NCBI GenBank assembly: GCA_037349315.1
Contig: JBAIAC010000042.1
Coordinates: forward strand, 1,116,001-1,180,000
Source: Chelydra serpentina
Lineage: Eukaryota > Chordata > Testudines > Chelydridae
Length of the DNA stretch: 64,000 nucleotides
Reading direction: 5' to 3'
The notes beneath the pieces are model-generated. The model did not search any database. It was given only the letters and a program-made list of their open reading frames with translations, and was not told the origin of the DNA. Shown here piece by piece: positions 21,064 to 33,480 of this stretch (the stretch's first letter is position 1; every line of letters starts with the position of its first letter). Position numbers and translations under genes: made by a program.

Positions 21064-21154
21064 ATGGAGCCAACAGCCGGGGCAGCTGAGAGCGAGGTGC
21101 TGCTGCAGGGGACTGATCCTAGCAAGGCACGCCAGACACGTGGTGAGGAGCCAG
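21064..21154 (+). CDS. CLEC2D-like: CLEC2-like exon 1 (start codon)
   Basis: ATG at 21064-21066 begins [16 protein letters not shown], and the exon ends CCA G|gtaatg. The start was chosen because it is the only methionine I see in the frame that splices correctly to exon 2. The upstream frame stays open for some codons without another ATG in view, so the 5' end is moderately certain. Confidence 0.72.
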
Positions 21155-24100
21155 GTAATGGGGCGTAGCTCGCTGGGAACAGGCTGGAGAGAGACACTGA
21201 GGCTGCCCCACATGGGGCCATGTTCTCAGTGGAAGCAGCCAGTGCCCAACCCCCGTCTGTGGGCAGCAGGGACTGGATCCCCCCCAGGGGCTCTCAGGGC
21301 ACCGATCCCTGGCTCCCGGCTGCTGTCTGGCGCACACAGCGGTGGCCGTGGGGCTGTGCAGGGGCCTTTTGGGCTGGGTGTGTCAGACCCCCTGTGACAG
21401 CCCTGGCCCATCTCTGCCTGGTTCGTTCTCCCCCCTTCTGCTGTGTGTGACCCCAGTGTGCGGGGACGGGCGCACTCGGCAGTGTGGGCCCGGCCAGCGC
21501 TTGGCAAGGGGCAGAGCAGGGGTGAGGATGGGGGGCAGTTTGAGGTCCTGCCACCAGAACAGGCGGGTCCTTGTCTCTGTGCCCCTGAGCTTACCAGGCC
21601 CTGTGACAGCCTGGCTGGGGGTGCCCAGGGGGGGCACTGGGCTGAGGGGAAGGAGGGACTGTTCTGCCAGCCCCAGCCTGCCTGATCCTCCAGGCTCCTC
21701 TCCCAGAGCGTCTGACGGGAGGAGCAATGGACAGAACGGGGCATGTTCTAGGGCAGCTCCAGCCCCGGTGCTGTCAGTGAGACGTGTCCTCGCGGCCCTG
21801 CCTGACGGGTCTTTCTGTTTCAGAGCCTCCTCGTAACTGCAGGAAATGTAACCACTACAAGAAATGTAGAATCGTGCTCGCCGTCGCCCTCGCAGTTGTG
21901 TTGTCAGGTCTCATCGCTGCCACTGTCCTGGCAGGTGAGTTCTCAGCCTCCCTCCCCCTCTCTGCACATCCCAGTCCCCCTGGAGCCACCCCAGTCACAG
22001 TCTCCTCCTGGCCTGTCTGGCTTCTGCCCTGGGACAGAGGATTCTGGGGGATGTTCCTCCACGACCCTCCTCCTGCTCCCTCCCAGACCCCTGCCCCTGG
22101 GCGCTCTCTGTGTCGGGACGATCAGACTGACATTCGCTCCCCCAAGCCCATCTCTGAGCACTTTGGGCCCGAGTCACTGTTGCTGGGCCCCAGACACAGT
22201 CACTGGTACCCGTGCAGAGTGGGGGTGATTGACGGGGCCGGGTGCAGGGCAGCAATGAGCTGGGCCCTCTGCCTGCAGCGTGTCGCTCTGAGGTACCAGC
22301 CTGGCCTTCCTGCATCCCCGGGTCACAGTAGCATAGGCAGGTCCGGAGCACAGGGGGAGCGACGCTATAAAAAGGCACCTCCCCGCTCCCCCTGTACTCA
22401 CCCGGCGGCGCCTCCAGGGGTGCAGTATGGCGCACCGGCAAGAGCCAGCGCCGTGCCGGACTGGCGGTGATTTAAAGGGCCCGGGGCTGCAGGAGCCGCG
22501 GGCCTTTTAAATCCGAGCCCGGCTCCGGCAGCGGGGCTCGGGCGGCGCCACTTCGCTCACAATGGGAGCAGCCGCTCCCCCGCGTCTACGCTACTGCCGG
22601 GTCGTGCCCATGGCAGGTGCTGGCGTGTCACTGAAATGAGCTGTAGAACGCAGCACAGACACCGCCATTAACGCCGTGTGAAACCCACCGATTCGTGACC
22701 TCGGCAGTGCAGGGTCCCGTAGCGCTATTGACTTCCCCACCTGCACAGACAGCGTGTGCTAGTGCAGCTGTTCCTGGTGAATGTGAACCCAGCTGTATCT
22801 GCCAATAGTCTGGGGAAGCGGGGGCTGTGAGATTGTCTGGGGTGGGATTTCTCTATTGCCCTGGGGTCTGATCACTGGGCCCCAGGAGGGTTTAGCAGCT
22901 GGCAGAGGGGGGTGAATCCAGGTCTGTCTGCATTAGGAATCCTCTGTGCAATGTCACGACATTAGTGCAGTTGAATTGGTGCAAACTGCTAACAGATGCA
23001 CTGCAGTAGTGCAGGTAGGGGCTTGCCCTGGTGCCGTTCACTGCAGTAAGTTACCACAGCAGGACACGCTGCTCCAGAGCATCTGTGTGAGGCGTTTGCA
23101 CTAATGTAAGTGCATCACCATCCTTATACCGGTGCCAGCTGCCCTGTTGCAGGCGGGCTGTGAGTCCCAGCTCCCTGCTGGATTTGCAGGCTATTGAAAT
23201 GGGCAGCATTGGCTCACACAGCGTAAGGTGGGATCTGTGAGCTTGGGGTGCACGGAGCCCCCAGGACACAGTGAGGTCAGATGGTAGCGCTGGCACCAAT
23301 GAGAGGCTCCCAGATCTTGCTGTGCCCTGTCCCTCCTAGGCAATATTAGAAGGGGCCCAGAAGGCCTGGCAGCCTTTCATCTGGGGGCCTTGTATATTCC
23401 TATCTCCAGCACTCTTTACAGGGTGTGAAACGTGAAATTGTGCCTGTGACGGGTTCCCCGGGGTGCAACCTGGAACTGGGGTGCCGCTGAGCCCTCTGTC
23501 CCTCCAACCTGGGCTTCCTCTCACACTGTGATGCTGTTGCTAAGCCACAAACCTCTGTCAGGTACGGTACTTACACAGCCATCCACAGGCAGGGGACAGA
23601 CCCAGCTGAGTTACATGAACGCTTCTCCCAGTTCACTCATGAACTAATAACAGAGAGGCTCCAGCCAGTTCCCCCAGCTCAGGATCCCAGGACTGTACCG
23701 TCTTGCCCTGGTCGGACACCTGAGTAAAATCGCAATCTGAGTTCTATAAACTAGACAGGATTTGAATGAAGCAGGATCTCAACCTTAATACGCAGGCTGG
23801 GATTCTTCTTTCCACCCTGGGACCACCTCCCCCATTCAGTCTTTTACCTCCAGACATGTTTCCAGGGTGTTGAGTTGTGGGAGGAGTGAGGCCAAAGGGT
23901 GATGTCACTTTTATAGTTTCTTCCAGCTTGCTGGAAAGATCCTTTGCTATGACCTGAGTCAAGCAGTCTCCATTGTCTACCTGCTCTCTCTGAGAAGTCT
24001 CCATTGTATACGGTTCCTGGGATAGACCTTGGGAGTGTGGATTCCTTTAGTGGGCCATCAGCAGCGTCTGGCTGTCCATGGTTGTACCTGAAAGGCTGGT

Positions 24101-27100
24101 TGTGGGTGTTACTAACCTCACAGCATATTTCAGTAACACACATGTAGCAAAACTTCATAACTTCCCAACCAATGACAGCACATACAATCCAACAGGATAT
24201 TAATGTTCAGCAGATCAAGACTTTTAAAACGATGCCTCACAAGGCACACTTTGTACAAAACATACAATCATATGACAGTGGTGAATTGGGGTTCCCTGAA
24301 ATCAGTGACACACATCACACACTGAGCAGGACTATAAAACATCGTATGCATGGACTGCCCTGCTCCGTTCGTGCGTGAGCACTAGTGCATACAGCACACT
24401 GCACTGTGACATCTCCAGGGAAATACATGCCTGGCGCGTGACCTGTTCGTTCTTTGATCAGCGCTGCCTCAGCTGCTAATTGCTCCCAAATGTACGTGTG
24501 TCTCAATCCCAGTCACAGGGGAAGGCCTAAAACCAGCGACAGAGTTATCGTACAAAATGAACAAAAAACGTGACATGCACAAAAATGGCTGGAGGCGTTT
24601 GAGTCAGACTCCTCCCCACCCCAAAATGGAAACCACAACAAAATGGAAACCACATCTCCCTGATGCTGAGAGCGAGCGGGAGTGATTCTGGGGGGAGGGG
24701 AATCACTCACTGACATGGTGTTTGGAATAGGTTAGCAACTTTTCCATAGTGACCCTAATAACCCTGCCTCTGGTTATTCAACTACTGCACTGACCTTGCC
24801 AAAAGCTCAGAGGTGGGCAAACTACGGCCTGCAGGCCACATCTGGCTCACGGGACCTTCCTGCCTGGCCCCTGAGCTCCTGGCCCAGGAGGCTACCCCCG
24901 GCCCCTCCCCTCCTGTTCCCTCGCAGCCTCAGCTCACTGTGCCGCCGGCCTGACCCGGTGCTCTGTGCTGCACGGTGGCATGGCTGGCTACAGCTGGGCG
25001 GCATGGCTGCCTGTCCTGGTGCTCCAGCCGTGCCACCAGCCACCGGTGCTCCAAGCAGTGCGGTAAGGGGACAGGGAGCAAGGGGGGTTGGATAGAAGGC
25101 AGGGGAGTTCAGGGGGGTAGTCAGGGGAAGGGGTGTGGATAAGGGGTCAGGGCGGTCAGAGGGTGGGGAACAGGGGGGTTGAATGGGGGGAGGGGTCAGG
25201 AGGTCTGAGGACAGGGAGCGGGTAGATGGGGCAGGAGTCCCGGAGGGGCGAGAAGCGGGGGGGGGGAGGGGGTCAGATAGCGTGCGGGGGCCCGGGCCAT
25301 GCCACGCCTGGCTGTTTGGGGAGTCACAGCCTGCCCAAAAAGTTTGCCTGCCCCTGCAATAGCTGCTTGCTGTGAGTTATGGGTGACCTCACTGCTGGTC
25401 TCTCATGGCACTGAAAGGGTTACACTGCAGTGGGGGTTTCCAGCGAGTTTCCTTCTAGCTGCTGTATTTGGGGGAAGACAGGTCTGTACATATGTAAGAG
25501 GTGAATCTAGTTACAACATTCCTGGCCACTCAGGGTACATCCACACCGTCCACACTGCAATTAGACACTTGTGGCTGGCCAGTGTCAGCTGAGTCAGGCT
25601 CATGGGGCTTCTTGGGCTAATGGCGGTGTAGATGTTTGGGCTCAGGCTTCAAATGTATTACAACAAATGTCTCCATCGCCCTGTGTCTGGCTGTGCTGGA
25701 CGGGCCTGGGCAGTGGGTGTTCAGTCTCCTGAAGGGAAGGGAGTTTGTTCCCATCTTCATCTCAGCCTGCCTCTCCTGGGAAGCCAAGAGCAGGGGGAGG
25801 GGAGAAGTGGCCTAGGCCCCAGGCTAGCAAGATTCCTTGGGGTAACAGACCTGGCAAATCGTGTTGAGGTCGACCTCTTATTCATTAATTGTTCTCCCCC
25901 TGCTGTCTCCTGATAACTGTCCCCCTCTCACTGCAGCTCCCTGCCCACCCCCTGCTGTAACACTGAGCTCGGGCCCAGCTCTCTGTGCTGGGCTTCGAAG
26001 CATGAGCTATTTGTCAGCTGCATCCCTATTGAATGTGAACATGAGAGAGAGATCAGGGTCAGGAAACCCCCTTTCTGGGGCTGGATTTCCAGTGTCCTCC
26101 TGGCTCCGTCACGCCCTTCCAGCACCTGCTGGGGGTTCGAGGCATCTCAGATGCCTGGGGCGCAGGGGCTCTTCTCCCTGTGTTCTCCTCATGGCCAGGT
26201 GGCAGGTCTCACTCACACCACGTGTTATTGTCTTGTTAGTGTGGAGTCTTAAGCTTCCATCAGCTGATCTGGGACCCCTTGCTGTGCCCTGCTGCCCGGA
26301 CGGCTGGGTTGGATACGGCAGGAAATGCTACTATTTCTCAGAGACGGAAGGGAACTGGACCTACAGCCAGAGCCAGTGCTCGGCATTCAACGCCTCCCTG
26401 GCTGGGATCGACAGTGAGCAGGACCTGGTGAGACTCTCTAATTGCCATACACTGGCCTTGGCTCAGTGGCGGCTGCTGCAGTGGGACCTGGGCTCTGTGA
26501 CTCCTCTCGTGCTGGGAGGCCAGAGCGAATGAACTTCCATCAGCTGAATCCTAGGCCTAGCTGGACCTAGGGCTCCTCTAGTGTCAGCGTGTGACCGTGG
26601 GGATCGCCCACTGTTAGCCATTCTCTTCTTCCCCTCCAATAGGAGACTGCCCCTCTGTAAGGCCGAGCTGGCTTGTGCATCTCCTGAGGACCCAGCTCAA
26701 CACAGCCAGTGCTGCTCCTGTACAGAGGAAAGAGCAGCCAGGTGGGGAAAGGGGATGACATCTGGGCCCTGGCCCCTCCTGGCTGAGAATAGGGGGAGGG
26801 CGTCTTCTCTCAGTCCTGGCCCCTCCCCTATGCAGATTGTCTCTCTCTCTCCTTCCCCTGCGATGGAAGAGCTGCCCCAGCCCAGGGGAGATTGGGGTGA
26901 GGGGGAGCTGGGTTTGGGATGGGAGGGTTAATACTAAATTACCTAGAGCTGGGCAAGTGGGAGGAGAAAATCCCCAGCCACCCCTTGGAAACAGAGCCCT
27001 TCCGTCTACACCTGGGATACGCCTAGGGGCGCAGCAGGGTCAGGGCTTTCACTCCGCCTTTCCTGCTGCTGTTTTAGGCTTTCTTGCTGCGCTACAAAGG

Positions 27101-30100
27101 CAAATTTGACCACTGGATCGGCCTCCAGAGGGACCCGAGGCAGCCCTGGAAATGGGCCAATGGCACCGAATTCAACAACCTGTGAGTCTTTCTCCCATCT
27201 CTGAATTCCCTGGGCTTTGGGTCTCCGGTGTCTGAGATACCGAGTTCAGGCCGACCCACCAGTCAGTGTTGTGGAAACAGCCAGAGAGCGTTTGGGTTCT
27301 TATGTACTCGGTGCATTAGTGACGGATGGAAGCCAGTGTCTGCTTGGGACTTACAGCTCCTTGCAGTGTGGTGCTGGGCCTGAGGTGCCATCCCTTGGGT
27401 TGCCCCCCCAGCCCTCTCTGTTCCTTCCCCACTGAGCTGGCTGGAGCGGAGAGCCCCACAGCGCTCTTTGAACAGCTGGGCTGGGGATTCAGCTGGGACA
27501 CTTGCTGTTCTTATCCCAGGGCCCTTCCTGAAGAGAGTTGGGGTAAATCGCCCTCATGGGGGAAGGGGGCCGCAGGAGGCTCAGGTTAACGCTGCCTCCT
27601 AGCAGTGTCTGATTAACACGTGGGGCCTGTGCCCAGAGGCCCCGGCCATTTTGGGGGCCTGTGTGGACGTGCTGAAACCTATATCGAAGCGTGGGGGGGT
27701 CACTAGTGCCAGAACTGTGGCCCTGCCCCCTGGCCAGGCCAGAAGCTGGAGCTGGGCTGTGGTAGGGTGATCATATTTTTCCCCCTCCCCCTGTATGCAG
27801 AGCCGGCCTGAGCTGCTTGCCTGAGGCCCCCCGTGAAGAGCCAGCCAGGCCACTTGCCCCAACTTCCCTCCCCACCACACGGGGCCGGCCCAAGTCTCGC
27901 CGCTCCTCCCCACCTCCCTAAACCACCTTTTGGCAAAACAGGGCATTTGTCCTATTTGCCCTTGTTCACAGATCATCAACTGGCAAGAGCAAACAGAACA
28001 AATGCCTAGTTTTGCCAAAAAGTTGGGATGTCCAGGGTAGGGCTTAAAAAGGGGGCCGTGTCAGCCAAAATGGGGCATATGGTTACCCTAGGCTGTGGTA
28101 AGAGCCACCCAGGCAGCTGTGTCAAAGAGCAGCCCCCGGGTGTGCCACCCAGGGCAGGTTGAAGGTCTGGGGCTCCCCTAACAGCAAAGGGTTTTTTTTT
28201 AACCTATAACTAGGGCCCTACCAAATTCACGGTCCATTTTGGTCAATTTCATGGTCACAGGATTTTTAAATGGTGGTGTAATTGTAGGGGTTCTGACCCC
28301 AAAAGGAGTTGCAGGATCATTGTAGGCGGGGTGCGGTACTGCTACACTTACTTCTGCGCTCCTGCCGGCAGCGGTGCTGCCTTCAGATCTGGATAGCGGT
28401 AGCTGGAAAGCAGCGGCTGCTGGCCGGGAGCCCAGCTCTGAAGGCAGAACCGCAGCCAGCAGCAGCGCAGAAGTAAGGATGACCTGGTATGGTGGTGCCA
28501 CCCTTGCATCTGCGCTGCTGTCTGCAGAGCTGGGCCCTCAGTCAGCAACTGCCACTCTCCGGCCACCCAGCCCTGAAGGCAGCAGCATAGAAGCAAGGGT
28601 GGCATGGTACGGTATTGCCACCTTACTTCTGCGCTGCTGCTGGCAGGGTGCTGCCTTCAGAGCTGGGCGTCTGGCCAACAGCCGCTGCTTTCCGGCCACC
28701 CAGCTCTGAAGGCAGTGCAGAAGTAAGGGTGACAGTACTGTGACCCACCCCCCCATCAATAACCTTGTGACTCTCCCCCCACCCCCACCCTCCGCAAACC
28801 CTTTTGGGTCAGGGCTCCCAATTTGAGAGATGCTGGTCTCCCCCATGAAATCTGTATTATATGGGGTAAAAGCACACAAAAGACCAGATTTCATGGTCCG
28901 TGATGTGTTTTGCATGGTTGTGAATTTGGTAGGGCCTACTTATAGCAGTCAGTGAGGCCACTAGACCTTTGAGGTGTTAAAGGAGCACTCAAGGAAGACA
29001 AGGCCATTGCAGAGAAGATGTATGAATTCTTTGTTTCGGTCTTCACTGCAGAGGATGTGGGGAAGATCCCCACTCCTGAGCCATTCTTTTTAGATGCAAA
29101 TATGATTAATAGTCCCAGATTGAGGTGTCAGTAGATGAGCTTTTGGAACAATTAATTAAATTAAACAGTAATAGGCCACCAGGACCAGCTGGTATAAACT
29201 CAGGAGTTCTGAAGAAACTCTGCTATGAAATTGCAGAATTATTAACTGTGGTGTGTAATTTATGGCTTAAATTAGCCTCTGTACCACATGACTGGAGGGT
29301 AGCTAATTTAATGCTGTTTTTTAAAAACACTCCATAGGTGATCCTGGAAATTACAGGCTGCTAGATATAACTTGAATACCAGGCATATTGGTTGAAACTG
29401 TGGTAAAGAACAGAATTATCAGACACGTAAGTGAACAGTGTATGTGGGAGAAGTCAACAGTGCTTTTGTAAAGGGAAATCATGCCTCACCAGTCTATTAG
29501 CATCCTTTGAGGGTATCAGCAAACGTGGACACGGATAATCCAGTTGACACAGTGTACTTAGATTTCCAGAGAATCTTTGACAAGGTCCCACACCAAGGGC
29601 TCTTAAACAAAGTAAGCTGTCATGGGATGGGAGGGAAGGTCTTCTCATGGATCACTAACCAGTTAAGCCAAAGGAAACACAGATAGGAATAAACAGTCAG
29701 TTTTCACAATGAAGAGGGATAAACAGTGGGGTCTGCCAAGGATCTGTACTGGGACCAGAGCTGTTCAACATATTCTTAAAAGATCTGGAAAAGGGGGTGA
29801 ACGGTGATGTGGGAAAATTTGCAGACAATACAAAATTACTTAAGATAGTTAAGACCAAAGCTGACTGCAAAGAGATAAAGTGACTGGGTGACAAAAATGG
29901 CAGATGAAATTCAGTGTTGATAAGTGAAATGTAATGCACATTGGAAAACACAACCAATGTATACATACAAAATGGTGGGGTCGAAATTAGCTGTTACCCC
30001 TCAAGAAAGAGATCATGGAGTCATTGTGGATAGTTCTGTGAAACCATTTGCTCAATGTGCAGCACAGTCAAAAAAACTAACAATGTTTAGGAATCATTAG

Positions 30101-32128
30101 GAAAGCAATAGATAAGACAGAAAATATCATAATGCCAGTATATAAATCCATGCTATGCCCATACTTTGAATACTGAGGGTAGTTCTGGTTATCCCATTTA
30201 AAAAAAGATATATTAAACTGGAAAAGGTACAGAGAAGGGCAACAAAAATGATTAGGGATATGAAACAGCTCCCATATGAGGAGAGATTAAAATGGGACTG
30301 TTTAGCTTGGTCAGGAGATGACTGAGAGTGTACATGATAGAGGTCTATAAAATCAGGAGTGGGGTTGAGAAGGTGAAGAGGGAAGTGTTATTTACCCCTG
30401 TGACGAACTAGGACTGTTGTTAAGGTTTCCCTGAGTACTGTGTGGGTGCCTCGGTTTCCCCTATGCAGTGCTTCAGTTTCTAGGTGGGGGGACAACGGTG
30501 CATGATTGTTACAAAGCCCTAGAAGGCAGAGGCCTGGACACAGAGAATGGCTCTGTCTCCTGGCAAGAGATGGCCCGGCTCCTCCCCGGCAAAGGTATGA
30601 GCTGAAGGTGTTGGAACAAAGGGATCAGGTGACCTCCTGGCCCGGGAAGCAGACAAAGGGGGAGGAGGGGCTGGAGAGTTTGAGTTTGGAGCTGGCTGGA
30701 GAAGAGGGGAGAGAGGCAGACAGGGTCTGGCCTCCCTGCCCCGTTTGGAGCTGTGGGGTGAAATGCAGGGAGCCCCAGGCTGGGGTCTAAGCTCCCTGCC
30801 CCCCGGAAGGACCCGACTGAGGGGTCCTGGATGTACTGACAAGCTCTGGTTGGACTGTGTTCCTGGCATCTCTAATAAACCTTCTGTTCTACTGGCTGGC
30901 TGAGACTCCCAGTGAATCCGGGGAAGAGGGGTGCAGGGCCGGACTCCCCTATACTCCGTGACAGCCCCTTCACAAAATACAAGAACCAGGGGTCACCCAA
31001 TGAAATTAACAGGAAGCAGGTTTAAAACAAACAAAAGGAAGTATTTCTTCACAATGCACAGTCAACCTGTGGAATTCGTTGCCAGGGGATGCCAAAAGTA
31101 TAACTGTGCTCAAACAAAAATGAGAAGTTCATAGAGAATGGTTCTACCAGTTCCTATTAGCCAAGATGATCAGGGATGTAACCCCATTCTGAGTGCTCCT
31201 AAACCTCTGACTGTCAGAAGCTGGGACTAGATGACAAGATGATCACTCGATAACAGCCCTGTTCTGTTCGTTCTCTCTGAAGCATTTGTCACTGGCCAGT
31301 GTCGGACGACAGGACCCTGGGCTAGATGGACCATTGGTCTGACCCAATATGGCCGGTCTTAGGTGCTTACAGCTGAATCGCATTTTTTTTAAAAAGAGAG
31401 CGCATTTGGTGGGAAGCTGCAAATTGTGCCCAGAGTGGGCTTAGGAACCCAGTCAGTTGATGACCTGTTATCTGATCCCAGTCAGATATTGTCATGTGTT
31501 CCAGGACGAGTGCCCTGGTGTAGGCAGCCGCCTGCCTTTGTGATTGCATCATGGGGCCATCTGTTAGCAAGCCTGCTTGGGAGTCTGTCTACACTGCAGC
31601 TGGTAGTGGGCCTCCCAGCCCAGATGGACCGGCTGGAGCTAGCACAACAGAAATAGCTCATCACCGTGCTGACACTCACCTGAAATCTCCCCCCGGGGAA
31701 GTTTGTGTGCAGGCCCATATAAACCCAGCTGGGTATGGCGGGGAGCAGGAACGGGTTAAAATATCCACCCAACATAGAGGCTGCATGGAGGCCAGTTGAT
31801 CAAAGAACCTCTCCTGGCCCTACTGCCCCCTTGTGTTGGGGGTGAGGCCTGTTACTGGTGCAGGAGGGGGAATCGTGAGGAGCTGCGAGTGCAGCAGCAC
31901 TGTGCGAGCATCTCCCCTTGTCCATGACTGACAGGAAACGCCCAACTCCTGACACCAGCTCCCTGGCTTCTGTCTTGCAGGTTTGGGATAAGAGGAGGAG
32001 GAGAATGTGCGTATCTGAATGACGAGAATGGAGTCAGCAGCTTGCGATGCACCAGTGAGAGGTACTGGATCTGCACCAAACCCGATGCCTTCACACAGCC
32101 AGAGGAGGATGCGGTGGAAGGGGGCTGA
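21064..32128 (+). CDS. CLEC2D-like: CLEC2-like C-type-lectin-like ligand (CLEC2D/CLEC2B type), complete
   Basis: Type II membrane protein of the CLEC2 family, which includes ligands of NKR-P1 (KLRB1) receptors. Five exons, 21064-21154, 21824-21934, 26240-26427, 27078-27181 and 31981-32128, join with GT-AG borders and matching phases into 642 nt (213 residues plus stop). Order: short cytoplasmic tail with an acidic dileucine-like ESEVLL; a [10 protein letters not shown] juxtamembrane segment; a membrane span; then the lectin-like domain with [46 protein letters not shown] and RYWICTK. These closely follow human CLEC2D. Calcium-site EPN/WND triplets are absent. Sequons are NWT, NAS and NGT. It sits between two KLRB1-like genes in the same orientation. 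Assignment to a particular mammalian CLEC2 member is not justified. Confidence 0.92.
21824..21934 (+). CDS. CLEC2D-like: CLEC2-like exon 2 (membrane span)
   Basis: The acceptor is ctttctgtttcag and the donor is GCA G|gtgagt. The exon encodes [10 protein letters not shown] followed by about 22 hydrophobic residues ([20 protein letters not shown]). The basic, cysteine-containing flank marks the cytoplasmic side of a type II protein. Confidence 0.88.
23447..23790 (+). repeat. LTR-like fragment, tgtgacgggtt family
   Basis: It starts tgtgacgggttcc and resembles the beginnings of the LTRs at 11220 and 32436. The far end is not clear. Confidence 0.45.
24808..25356. mobile_element. hAT-like MITE with 8-bp target duplication
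   Basis: The left end is cagaggtgggcaaact and the right end is the inverse agtttgcctgcccctg. Flanks are caaaagct (24800-24807) and caatagct (25357-25364), matching at 7 of 8. Internal sequence is GC-rich with a G-rich tandem stretch at 25080-25280. No transposase. Confidence 0.8.
26240..26427 (+). CDS. CLEC2D-like: CLEC2-like exon 3 (lectin-domain start)
   Basis: The acceptor is attgtcttgttag and the donor is CTG|gtgaga. The exon gives a short stalk, then [28 protein letters not shown] and [12 protein letters not shown] slightly later acceptor (ttccatcag) would also be possible, but it would break the phase with exon 2. Confidence 0.88.
27078..27181 (+). CDS. CLEC2D-like: CLEC2-like exon 4 (lectin-domain core)
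   Basis: The acceptor is ctgctgttttag and the donor is CT|gtgagt. The exon encodes [18 protein letters not shown] and [13 protein letters not shown], almost the human CLEC2D pattern. Confidence 0.93.
27765..28088. mobile_element. Mariner-type MITE-like repeat
   Basis: Ends read gggtgatcatat and atatggttaccc within TA pairs, suggesting Tc1/mariner-type insertion. The 10-base word gctgtggta(g) also occurs just outside both ends, so a longer duplication is possible. Lies in CLEC2-like intron 4. Confidence 0.5.
28211..28938. mobile_element. MITE with tandem internal units
   Basis: The left end tagggccctaccaaattcac is inverted as gtgaatttggtagggccta at the right end. Between 28340 and 28740 a unit with gctgccttcagagctggg-like sequence and gcagaagtaagggtg recurs about three times. 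Non-coding. Confidence 0.65.
28960..31375 (+). mobile_element. CR1 LINE copy, decayed and interrupted
   Basis: Reverse-transcriptase sequence begins near 29125 ([19 protein letters not shown]) and continues in broken frames through the palm region to the C-terminal CR1 pieces near 30000-30390. The 3' end has ccaatatggccggtctta. Numerous frameshifts make it inactive. A solo LTR at 30399-30963 interrupts it. Lies in CLEC2-like intron 4. Confidence 0.87.
30399..30963 (+). mobile_element. Solo LTR nested in CR1
   Basis: Starts tgtgacgaacta, ends ctccgtgaca, and has AATAAA near 30871-30880, followed by a GC-rich end. Flanks are cccc at 30395-30398 and, after one extra g, cccc at 30965-30968. No internal region or second LTR adjoins it, so it looks like a recombination product. 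This LTR family is common in turtle genomes as I know them. Confidence 0.65.
31981..32128 (+). CDS. CLEC2D-like: CLEC2-like exon 5 with stop
   Basis: The acceptor is cttctgtcttgcag. The exon reads [17 protein letters not shown], then [11 protein letters not shown], with an acidic C-terminal tail and TGA at 32126-32128. GECAYLN and WIC are the expected final disulfide positions. Confidence 0.93.
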
Positions 32129-32433
32129 TAACAGTATTATGGAATCTAGCCCTGGAAAAGCCTGGCTGTGATCTCTTGTGACCATCACATCTGACCAAGT
32201 CCGGAATATCAGGGATTGCTCTGAGCCTCACTGGGCAGAACACTATCGATTCAGGAGAAAACCAGAAACGCCATCTGCACATCTTGTTCCCCCACCAATG
32301 TTCCCTCTAATTTTTAACACCAATGTGTAGAATGAATTTTGTTATGTGCACCAATATGGAAGTGATGTATGGAGGGGATAGGGTGATGGGGTTCAGAGTG
32401 TGGGAGCAGGTTATGGGCTGGGGCAGAGGGTTG

Positions 32434-32865
32434 GTGTGACGGGTTGGATCACAGAAATCACCTTGGGGCTGCCAACTGATGTGCCAAGACTACTTCTGCC
32501 CCTGCGTCCTTACCCAACCAGCTTGGGACTCCAGAGACTTGCCTGGTTTGAGCCAGGCCCGCTAGCCTGCTTCAAACCCAGACCCAGGTGAACCACGTAC
32601 CCTAACAATTGTACGCTTACCTGGAAACAGCTTAAGAAGTGTTCCTGCCTTTAGCACTCAGATGCTCAACTCCCAATGGGGTCCAAACCCCAAATAAATC
32701 TGTTTTACCCTGTATAAGCTTTATACAGGGTAAACTCAGATTGTTTGCCCTCTATAACACTGATAGAGAGATATGCACAGCTGTTTGCCCCCATCCCCCG
32801 ATACTAATACATACTCCAGGTTAATTAATAAGTAAATAAAAATTAAGTACAGAAAGGATTTAATT
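32434..32865 (+). repeat. LTR-like fragment, tgtgacgggtt family
   Basis: Starts tgtgacgggttggatcac, matching the other family members at 11220 and 23447. An AATAAA at 32693-32698 is within it and could be used as the poly(A) signal of the CLEC2-like gene, about 570 bases after its stop. Confidence 0.5.
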
Positions 32866-33480
32866 GTCAGTCTGTCCCCCACAGACAGAGCTCAGCTCTT
32901 CCAGACCCACATCCCTCACTGCCAGTCTGCCTCCCACACACACGTACACAGAGCCCCACTCTTCCCAACCTTCCCCCTACATCCCTAACTGCCAGTCTGT
33001 CCCCCCACAGACAGAGCCCTGCTCTTCCAGACCCTTCCCCACATCCCTAACTGCTGGTCTGTCCCCCACAGACAGAGCCCCGCTCTTCTAGACCCTCCCC
33101 ATGTCCCCGACTAACTGCAAGTCTGTTCCCCACAGACAGAGCCCCGCTCTTCCAGACCCACCCCCACGTCCCTGACTGACTGTATGTTCCCCACAGACAG
33201 AGCCCCGCTCTTCCCCACCCTCCCCGCGTCCCTGACTGTCAGTCTGTCCCCCACAGACAGAGCCCCCCCTCTTTCAGACCCACCCCACATCCCTCACTGC
33301 CAGTCTGCCCCCCCCACATACACACAGCCCTGCTCTTCCAGACCCTCCCCCCACATCCCAGACTAACTGCTAGTCTGTCCTACCCACAGACAGACCCCAG
33401 CTCTTCCCGACCCTCACCACATCCCTAACTGCCAGTCTGTCCCCCATAGACAGAGCCCAGCTCTTCCAGACCCATTTCCT
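32866..33480. repeat. Minisatellite, about ten 55-70-bp units
   Basis: The phrase agtctgtcccccacagacag recurs at spacings of about 53-70 bases, for example near 32870, 32922, 32992, 33053, 33118, 33242, 33302, 33371 and 33431. Each is followed by a gctcttccagaccc phrase. Open frames here are produced by the repeat. Confidence 0.88.

Larger units (their letters stand above)
22250..26239 (+). other. Intron 2 of the CLEC2-like gene; repeats only
   Basis: Apart from the separately listed hAT element (24808-25356) and the tgtgacgggtt-type fragment (from 23447), I see no exon here. 22400-22520 carries MITE-like gatttaaagggccc sequence. A Harbinger-like fragment (gcaattagacacttgtggct) lies near 25555-25580. 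Confidence 0.5.

Noticed and set aside
21226..22470. Long frames on both strands around CLEC2-like exons 1-2
   Set aside because: GC-rich intron sequence; only the short exons 21064-21154 and 21824-21934 carry family features and matching splice phases.
32866..33480. CRISPR-like regular repeat array
   Set aside because: Units are contiguous, degenerate and lack unique spacers; the context is a vertebrate genome, so it is a minisatellite.
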